A model generated the notes under the pieces. It searched no databases. It was not told where the DNA came from and worked only from the letters and a program-made list of their open reading frames with translations. A program made the translations under genes and the position numbers. From assembly GCA_037968395.1 (NCBI GenBank), contig JBBKVK010000352.1, positions 1 to 14,863 of the forward strand: a DNA stretch of 14,863 bases. The letters are read 5' to 3'. The stretch is from JADKBO01 sp037968395 (GTDB taxonomy: Bacteria > Bacteroidota > Bacteroidia > Chitinophagales > Saprospiraceae). Below, piece after piece: positions 9,777 to 14,863 of this stretch (position 1 is the stretch's first letter; every line of letters begins with the position of its first letter).

Positions 9777-10056
9777 ACTTATTTGATTTGTTACAAAACT
9801 ATATGATTGATAGAATGATTTTGTCACTCCAAAGAGGGATATTTGGGTGATGAAGTAAAGATCAAATATTAAAGCAATCTAAGGGCTTACTTAATGGCTA
9901 AGTTTAGATTAAGTCTTGAAGCTAAAGAGGAATTAATTCGGATTCATCAATATTTTATATCGCCTTATCGCACCTATTTGTAAATATTTAGCATCTAATA
10001 TATATAAAATCAATTTTTTACGTTAAATATTTATCTATAACCAAAATCTACTACTT
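9777..10056. other. Divergent intergenic region between lipoprotein and DUF1573 genes
   Basis: This 280-nt AT-rich spacer separates two divergent genes and must hold both promoters. The minus-strand promoter element (9794-9841) is described separately. For the + strand gene at 10057 I see no TAnnTTTG box at a suitable distance. A TTTG at about 9977-9980 followed by a TATATAAA stretch about 20 nt later is only a weak candidate. There is no Shine-Dalgarno sequence ahead of 10057; the leader is A/T/C-rich, as is usual in this phylum. A 9-bp inverted repeat (ATTTTATAT 9952-9960, ATATAAAAT 10002-10010) is probably a composition effect. No small ORF is convincing. Confidence 0.5.
9794..9841 (-). 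promoter_or_regulatory. Promoter with dyad element, FISUMP lipoprotein/giant protein operon
   Basis: On the minus strand, a TAGTTTTG box (9801 to 9794) fits the Bacteroidota -7 consensus TAnnTTTG and ends 17 nt before the ATG at 9776. Exactly 18 nt upstream lies GAGTGACAAA (9829 to 9820), in the -33 region. Together with the bases up to 9841 it forms a 22-bp element matching the one upstream of the Fn3-like gene at 19 of 22 positions. The element contains a dyad, TCACTC-N4-GAGGGA on the + strand (9824-9839, one mismatch between arms), which could be the binding site of a dimeric regulator or an alternative sigma factor contact. The promoter call is inferred from consensus and conservation. 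Confidence 0.65.
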
Positions 10057-10824
10057 ATGAAAAATGTATTTATGACACTAGTTTTATTATTCATAAATTT
10101 GGGATCAATGACTGCCCAAATCTATCCTACTATAGAAGATGCTTTTATTTCGGGTGTAAAGCATAATACTGAATTGGAACCAACTATTGGGCCGACCACA
10201 ATTATGGAATTTGAACAAGAAGTATTTGAATTTGGGCAAATACAAGAAGGAGATATAGTCAAAAACGTTTTCATTTTTAAGAATATAGGAAAAGAGCCAT
10301 TAATAATTTCTTCGGCAAAAGGAAGTTGTGGTTGTACCGTTCCTGAATACTCTAAGGACCCAATCATGCCTGGAGAATCCGGAATGCTTTTAGCAATTTT
10401 TGATAGTAAAGCTAAATCTGGACAAATGAGTAAAAGAATAACTGTCGTTGCTAATACCGATCCAACCCACACTTTTTTAAATATTAAAGGAGAAGTACTT
10501 TCAGAGTCCAGCTTATTAAAAAAGTCGAAAACAACAGAAATGAAAGCAAATAAGATTCAATCTTTAGATGCCAATCTTTTTACTGTATTCCCAAATCCGA
10601 CAGTAAGTACAATAAATGTAAAAATGGAAGAATATATTGGAGCAAAAGGGCAAATTTCAATTGTAAATAATACAGGTCTCACCGTAATCCAAAAACAGAT
10701 CGAAGAAATCTCTCATGAATCATATGCATTCGACGTCCTAGAACTACCTATAGGAATTTATACTGCTATCATGAAAGTAGGGGATAAGATGAGCATAGCT
10801 AAGCAATTTGTGATAAGTAGGTAA
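10057..10824 (+). CDS. Secreted DUF1573-domain protein with T9SS type A sorting domain
   Basis: The 255-residue product has a signal peptide (about residues 1-20, ending MTAQ). It then has a DUF1573 domain (about 50-147), an Ig-like beta-sandwich recognised by the FEFGQIQEGD strand, the FKNIGKEPLIIS strand and the hallmark GSCGCT motif (C91, C93), followed by IMPGESGML. Residues about 176-255 are a T9SS type A sorting domain with VFPNP, a GQISIVNNTG strand and GIYTAIM near the C-terminus. DUF1573 proteins are common exported proteins in Bacteroidota without a settled function. This one should be delivered to the surface or released by T9SS. The gene stands alone on the + strand between two minus-strand operons that share a promoter element, so it interrupts the cluster and probably has its own promoter. 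The start is chosen at the ATG directly before the signal peptide. Confidence 0.88.
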   Translation: MKNVFMTLVLLFINLGSMTAQIYPTIEDAFISGVKHNTELEPTIGPTTIMEFEQEVFEFGQIQEGDIVKNVFIFKNIGKEPLIISSAKGSCGCTVPEYSKDPIMPGESGMLLAIFDSKAKSGQMSKRITVVANTDPTHTFLNIKGEVLSESSLLKKSKTTEMKANKIQSLDANLFTVFPNPTVSTINVKMEEYIGAKGQISIVNNTGLTVIQKQIEEISHESYAFDVLELPIGIYTAIMKVGDKMSIAKQFVISR

Positions 10825-10938
10825 AAGGTACGTCTAAAGTAAAACTCCATTACATTCCATATTTGGTATATAGTGCAACAGTGTGTTTCAAATTTCTCAA
10901 ATCTTTACAAACAACAATTCTTAATATTTTTTAAATCT

Positions 10939-12597
10939 CTAAAACCTAACCCCATAACTAATATTCCCTCTAAATTCTTTTGAACTACTAGTCAACAATG
11001 TTTGGTTGTCAAAATAATACAATCTCAGAAGGAAACTATTGCTTTTATTGATTTTGTAGCTGCCTGAGATGGATGCGTTGAAAAGATTTCCATTGCCTTT
11101 GCCATCATATTGGTTTTGAGAAATGAGGGTAGTCAATGAAGTGATGATTTTCTTTTCTAAAAATGATTTGGAAAGTGTAATGCCACCTCCGATTCTACCT
11201 TGGCTGAATGTGGAGAAAGTGTATTTGTTATAGAAAAAACTTGGGCTTATCGTAAACTCTTTTGCAGTGAATTCTATCGGAGAAGAAAGGTTAATTCCAA
11301 GCCCTTTAAATCCTCGATTGGATGTGGGGGATTCATCTATTTGATAGTTATTAAAGACATTGATATTGAAACTTGAGGATAGCAGTTCGGTAGTGTAATA
11401 CTTATAATTGGAGTTAAACATAATGGTATTGGTAGTCGTCAATATTTTAATAGTATCATTGATGATTGCTAGTCCAGAGCTATTTTCATGTTGATAGTTG
11501 GAATACCTAAACATCATGTTGAGCTCCTTTTTAGGAAGATAAATAGCAGTAGCACTTCCTATTAATCTATTGCTTGTGTAGGCCTTCTGATTGCTCAAGT
11601 TATCCTTTTGTATTCCTAAAGAACCTCTTAGCCGTAGTTTTCTTTTGAGCATCCCAATACTGGTATTGATTGTGTAATTTTCAATATCGTTCTGTATGAA
11701 GTTTGTCGCCAAAGAATAATAGTAAGGATTGACTCTTTTGTATTTCAGCCCTAAACTAAATTGTCTCCTATTGTACGTGATGCCGGCATCTCCTGCGAAA
11801 CTGATTCTAGAGGTGGCATTGACTTGGTGGATGTTTTCATACCGTTTGAGTTCGTTTTGGAGATCTTCTGGGATGGTGGCATTGGTGTTGTTTGTGAATA
11901 TACTTGAGGCAGTATTTAAAGTAAACTGTATGCTCTTAAAAAATCTAAAATTGAGACCTGCTCCAAATACTAAATTGTCTTGTGGGTTTAGAATAGATGT
12001 TGGCGAACTTCCAGCCTCATCTTTTACTTTAACAGCAGATAATTCAAATTTATTTCTCTTACCAATCCCTATTTTAGCTCCTTGGATGTTTCTGTCAAAA
12101 GTTGGCAATACTAGTGCCCCACTTACCACAGTATCTTGTATACTGAAGAAGTTTCTAAGTTTACCTGTAAAGGCTGTGATATTCCATATTCCAGGGGTCA
12201 ATTCTATGCCCACTCCATTAAAGGTCCGCCCAGCATACACATAAGGTGAGAAGTTTAATGACCGATACCCTAAATGTAATTTTGCCCATTTGTAATAGGG
12301 ACTTGCTCCGTATTGTTGGAAAGGTTTTGACAAACTACCCTGCATGTTATTGTAGGAAAAACTAAGTGGTATATTAATAGCGCCCAACTGAACTTGTACG
12401 TTTCCATTTGCCATAAATCCAAAAGGTGCATAACGTTGTTGTCCTTCTATTGCATGATAAAAGTTGGTCCCAAATTGTATGCCGCCATGAATATTGTAGT
12501 TTTCTTTTTGGCCAAATGCAGCAACATCTTGAGATAAAGTGAAAGTAACCACTAAAATAGATAAAATTCCAATTAAAATATATCTTAATTGCCGCAT
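10939..12597 (-). CDS. Putative outer-membrane beta-barrel protein
   Basis: The 552-residue product has an N-terminal signal peptide (about residues 1-30) and then a long series of amphipathic beta strands separated by polar turns, such as VQVQLGAINIPLSFSYN and FGAGLNFRFFKSIQFTLN. It ends GNISYGVRF, with the terminal Phe typical of outer-membrane barrels recognised by the BAM machinery. No plug domain, TonB box or PorP/SprF-type signature is evident, so a TonB-dependent transporter is unlikely. The segment around residues 120-145, with AGRTFNGVGIELTPG, looks like a conserved family motif; I recall similar Bacteroidota proteins annotated only as hypothetical. Its ATG lies 1 nt after the stop of the Fn3-like gene, which indicates co-expression and likely partnership. 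It may be an outer-membrane anchor or channel for the upstream Fn3-like protein and perhaps for the giant protein; that role is inference only. Confidence 0.8.
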   Translation of the reverse strand: MRQLRYILIGILSILVVTFTLSQDVAAFGQKENYNIHGGIQFGTNFYHAIEGQQRYAPFGFMANGNVQVQLGAINIPLSFSYNNMQGSLSKPFQQYGASPYYKWAKLHLGYRSLNFSPYVYAGRTFNGVGIELTPGIWNITAFTGKLRNFFSIQDTVVSGALVLPTFDRNIQGAKIGIGKRNKFELSAVKVKDEAGSSPTSILNPQDNLVFGAGLNFRFFKSIQFTLNTASSIFTNNTNATIPEDLQNELKRYENIHQVNATSRISFAGDAGITYNRRQFSLGLKYKRVNPYYYSLATNFIQNDIENYTINTSIGMLKRKLRLRGSLGIQKDNLSNQKAYTSNRLIGSATAIYLPKKELNMMFRYSNYQHENSSGLAIINDTIKILTTTNTIMFNSNYKYYTTELLSSSFNINVFNNYQIDESPTSNRGFKGLGINLSSPIEFTAKEFTISPSFFYNKYTFSTFSQGRIGGGITLSKSFLEKKIITSLTTLISQNQYDGKGNGNLFNASISGSYKINKSNSFLLRLYYFDNQTLLTSSSKEFRGNISYGVRF

Positions 12598-12598
12598 A

Positions 12599-14671
12599 TT
12601 ATTCTGATTTTAGAGTGATAGAAATGGTTTCAGAATAGGGTGACTTTATTCCTTCTTTTGTAGTGATGTAAGCTTTGTACTGGTAGGTTTCATTAGGTTT
12701 GACGGCCGTGTCGTTTATGGTGAAATTTGAAGTGTCATTAACTGTTTTCCAAGTAAAGAATGGCTTGTCTTTTTGTGCTTTGTATATGGTTATTTTACTC
12801 CATTGTTGGGCATTTGTGTTGGTTGATAGCTCTAGTGAAATATCGTTCTCTACCTGTTTAGCAGTAATTTCAACTGACAAATCTTGCTTTGAATAACTGC
12901 TCTTTACTTTTACGTTATTCGGCGAATCGGTTTTTAATCCTGCAGCATCGGAAGTAACTAATTTATATTCATAAGAAGTATTACCAACCAAATCAGTGTC
13001 GGTGTATTTTGTTGTTTCCTTTGAGTATTGACCAATTAAAATCCATGTTTCCGAGCTGTTCTTTCTCCACAATTCTACGGTTTTTAAATCTGATGTCGGA
13101 GGGTTTGCCCATTCAAGTAAAATACCATCTGAAGTTGATTTGTAATTAGTAAAAACAGCTGCTCCTGGAGGGATGGTGTCAGGGCGGATGATGCGAGCCA
13201 TGTCCGAGAAAAAGGAAATGTTATCTCTTACGTCTACTGCTGTGATTTTATAAAATATGTCCTTAGTTAATGAATTAAGGTTGATGGTATCTAGAAATTG
13301 ATTATTTTGAATAACTCCATGATTTAAAATACTGAATACACCATTGTATCTGTTACAAAAATAGACATTATACCCTTTAAGATCTGATTCTTTTCCTAAT
13401 GGCCAAGTCAATGTTATATGACCCAAAGTATCCACTTTTCCCAATAAATTAATAGGTTTAGCTGGAGGAATGGTGTCGTTATAAAATCCATAAAATGGGG
13501 TAGTACAAGCCTTATTTTCTGCTGAATCAAGGGCACAGACTTTATAGTAATTACTGATCATATTTGCATAACCTTGATGGATGTATTTTCTGTCAGATTT
13601 TGAAATGTTTTGTTGTAAAGGTTTGTATATTCCAGCATAGGTTTGACTATATTCTATATTAAAATGATGAAGGTCTGGATCTAGTTCATATAGCCAAGAT
13701 AAAGCCATCTTACCACTGATTACTTCAGCATTTTGATTTGTTGGGGTAGGTGGCGGCGTCTTATCTCTAGCCATTAGTTTAATGGATTTGCTGGGTTGAG
13801 AAGTATATCCGAAAGCATCCATTCCAGATAATCTATAGTAGTATGGCTGATAATTTGGGATACTATCTATATAGGTAAAATCATCATTTCCTTCCTCTAA
13901 TTGAATGTCGAATGCATTTATATAAGGGCTTTCTGTGAGGCGTTCAAATTTGTTGCCATCTTTAGATCTTTCTATCCAATAGGCAGTAAAGTAAGCAGAG
14001 TGAATTTCTTTGTCCCAAGAAAGGATTACCGAATTTTCTAATTCTTCGTATTTATTGATGAAAGGGGTAATGCTGTAGGTTGCATTTGGATCATATTCTG
14101 CTAGATTATTAAGAACTAAATTATCCAAATACAAATGAACATTTATTAAATAGTACTTATTTGGGTCAAAATCTTTGATGACATACCGCATACATTGAGC
14201 TTCTGCCGCCAGTGAATCCATGTCGGCCGCTAATAATCCACTAGAAAATCTATTCGTTAATTCATCTTTCCTATCTATCAAAGAAGCTAAATCTTGCCCA
14301 GGTTTTTTTAAGCTTTCATATGGTTCATGCATAATATATCCAGCGAGCATGACATAAGGATTTTCTTTAGGAGTATTGACTATATTACTAAATTTTGATT
14401 TAGGCCAGACCCTCAAAGTATCACTATACTGCCATGGCGTTCTATCTTTATAAGATTGCCCTTTTGTCCATGACTGGTAAGACACAATTACATAACCATC
14501 TTTCATTTTAAGCCATACTTTATCTGTAGTAGGCGCCCACCTAACGATTAGATTTTTTCCCATTGGTTTTACTGCTACCTCAACATCATCCTTGACTGAT
14601 TGACTATAAGAAGGATTGGATACCAACAAAGTGATGCATAATAATGACAATACGAAAGTACACTTGACCAT
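12599..14671 (-). CDS. Exported fibronectin type III-like multi-domain protein
   Basis: The 690-residue product has a signal peptide (about residues 1-23, ending SYSQ). An N-terminal domain (about 25-205) opens with a LIVRWAP strand and contains a Trp-rich stretch. Five fibronectin-III-like modules of about 95 residues follow, at about 210-300, 308-398, 402-495, 500-592 and 598-690. Module borders are marked by D(K/T)(T/I)PP linkers before the second, third and fourth. Typical Fn3 strands are visible, such as LSWLYELDPDLHHFNIEY, LTWPLGKESDLKGYNVYF and LLEWANPPTSDLKTVELW. There is no T9SS sorting domain, lipobox or membrane anchor, so it is periplasmic or secreted by another route. It is the first gene of a unit with the beta-barrel gene 1 nt downstream. 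Fn3 repeats usually serve in protein or glycan contacts; the partner is unknown. The ATG at 14671 sits 22 nt after a TAnnTTTG box. Confidence 0.87.
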   Translation of the reverse strand: MVKCTFVLSLLCITLLVSNPSYSQSVKDDVEVAVKPMGKNLIVRWAPTTDKVWLKMKDGYVIVSYQSWTKGQSYKDRTPWQYSDTLRVWPKSKFSNIVNTPKENPYVMLAGYIMHEPYESLKKPGQDLASLIDRKDELTNRFSSGLLAADMDSLAAEAQCMRYVIKDFDPNKYYLINVHLYLDNLVLNNLAEYDPNATYSITPFINKYEELENSVILSWDKEIHSAYFTAYWIERSKDGNKFERLTESPYINAFDIQLEEGNDDFTYIDSIPNYQPYYYRLSGMDAFGYTSQPSKSIKLMARDKTPPPTPTNQNAEVISGKMALSWLYELDPDLHHFNIEYSQTYAGIYKPLQQNISKSDRKYIHQGYANMISNYYKVCALDSAENKACTTPFYGFYNDTIPPAKPINLLGKVDTLGHITLTWPLGKESDLKGYNVYFCNRYNGVFSILNHGVIQNNQFLDTINLNSLTKDIFYKITAVDVRDNISFFSDMARIIRPDTIPPGAAVFTNYKSTSDGILLEWANPPTSDLKTVELWRKNSSETWILIGQYSKETTKYTDTDLVGNTSYEYKLVTSDAAGLKTDSPNNVKVKSSYSKQDLSVEITAKQVENDISLELSTNTNAQQWSKITIYKAQKDKPFFTWKTVNDTSNFTINDTAVKPNETYQYKAYITTKEGIKSPYSETISITLKSE

Positions 14672-14693
14672 TTATGTTAAGTATTAATGTAAG

Positions 14694-14741
14694 CAAATTT
14701 AAGTTGTCAATTCTATCTCTTTGTCACTCATAAGAGTGATA
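14694..14741 (-). promoter_or_regulatory. Promoter with dyad element, Fn3-like/beta-barrel operon
   Basis: On the minus strand, TAAATTTG (14701 to 14694) matches the Bacteroidota -7 box TAnnTTTG and ends 22 nt before the ATG at 14671. Exactly 18 nt upstream is GAGTGACAAA (14729 to 14720). It overlaps a perfect dyad, TCACTC-ATAA-GAGTGA on the + strand (14724-14739). The whole 22-bp element (14720-14741) agrees at 19 of 22 positions with the one upstream of the FISUMP lipoprotein gene, with the same spacing to the -7 box. I infer a shared regulator or sigma factor. Confidence 0.65.
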
Positions 14742-14793
14742 ATAATAGCCTTTCAAATTACTATTGTGGGTATTGGACAAAATTAATGGTGTT

Positions 14794-14817
14794 TTTTAGA
14801 TTATGCTTTTAGATTAT
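14794..14817. repeat. Short tandem direct repeat in upstream region
   Basis: TTTTAGATTAT occurs twice (14794-14804 and 14807-14817), separated by 2 nt, a 13-nt period. It lies about 125-145 nt upstream of the Fn3-like gene in an AT-rich stretch. It could be a regulator site for that operon or for a gene beyond the window edge, but low complexity makes chance plausible. I see nothing else in the remainder of 14742-14863. Confidence 0.3.
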
Positions 14818-14863
14818 AGTATAACTCATTTTTTAAATAATTCCAAAAATTATATATAAATAT

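Noticed and set aside
9777..9827. An in-frame GTG start at 9827 that would extend the lipoprotein by 17 residues
   Set aside because: It lies inside the conserved GAGTGACAAA element, upstream of the -7 box, and would put the lipoprotein signal peptide internal. The ATG at 9776 fits all signals better.
9952..10010. A 9-bp inverted repeat ATTTTATAT/ATATAAAAT in the divergent intergenic region
   Set aside because: It is pure A/T in a highly A/T-rich stretch with a 41-nt spacing; chance is the likely explanation.
10825..10938. Possible terminator between the convergent DUF1573 and barrel genes
   Set aside because: Only weak short complementarities (TTTG/CAAA) were found and no stable stem with a T run, so no terminator is called.
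10939..12597. Reading the barrel protein as a TonB-dependent receptor or PorP/SprF-type T9SS protein
   Set aside because: There is no plug domain or TonB box, and I cannot see the PorP/SprF family signature; a generic barrel call is all the sequence supports.
14778..14785. A second TAnnTTTG match (TAATTTTG on the minus strand) further upstream of the Fn3-like gene
   Set aside because: It lies more than 100 nt from the start codon, lacks the shared 22-bp element, and such matches are frequent in A/T-rich DNA.

Overview
The window is AT-rich and densely coded, and looks like a chromosomal piece of a Bacteroidota bacterium. The evidence is two C-terminal type IX secretion (T9SS) sorting domains with the FPNP motif (genes at 2-1288 and 10057-10824), a FISUMP-type lipoprotein, a DUF1573 domain, and TAnnTTTG promoter -7 boxes with no clear Shine-Dalgarno sites. 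Genus cannot be read from it. Every gene product carries an export signal, so this is a cell-envelope/surface locus. No RNA genes, CRISPR arrays, transposases or phage genes were seen.

Layout, left to right. (1) A + strand T9SS cargo protein with two tandem carbohydrate-binding-like modules (2-1288). (2) A long imperfect inverted repeat that overlaps the end of the next gene and probably acts as the terminator between convergent genes. (3) A minus-strand pair, transcribed from right to left: a FISUMP lipoprotein (9776 to 7665), then after 5 nt a 2,099-residue exported protein (7659 to 1360). (4) A lone + strand gene for a DUF1573 protein with a T9SS sorting domain (10057-10824). (5) A second minus-strand pair: a five-module fibronectin-III-like protein (14671 to 12599), then after 1 nt an outer-membrane beta-barrel protein (12597 to 10939).

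The main observation is that the two minus-strand pairs, 5 kb apart and separated by an opposite-strand gene, start with the same promoter architecture. Each has a 22-bp element, identical at 19 of 22 positions and containing a dyad. Exactly 18 nt later comes a TAnnTTTG box, 17-22 nt before the start codon. This suggests one regulon of four envelope proteins: Fn3-like protein, beta-barrel, surface lipoprotein and giant beta-rich protein. From memory, the giant protein resembles a widespread but functionally uncharacterised family of about 2,000-residue Bacteroidota proteins (sometimes labelled TANFOR-domain). The four together are a candidate undescribed surface system. Its function cannot be read from the sequence.
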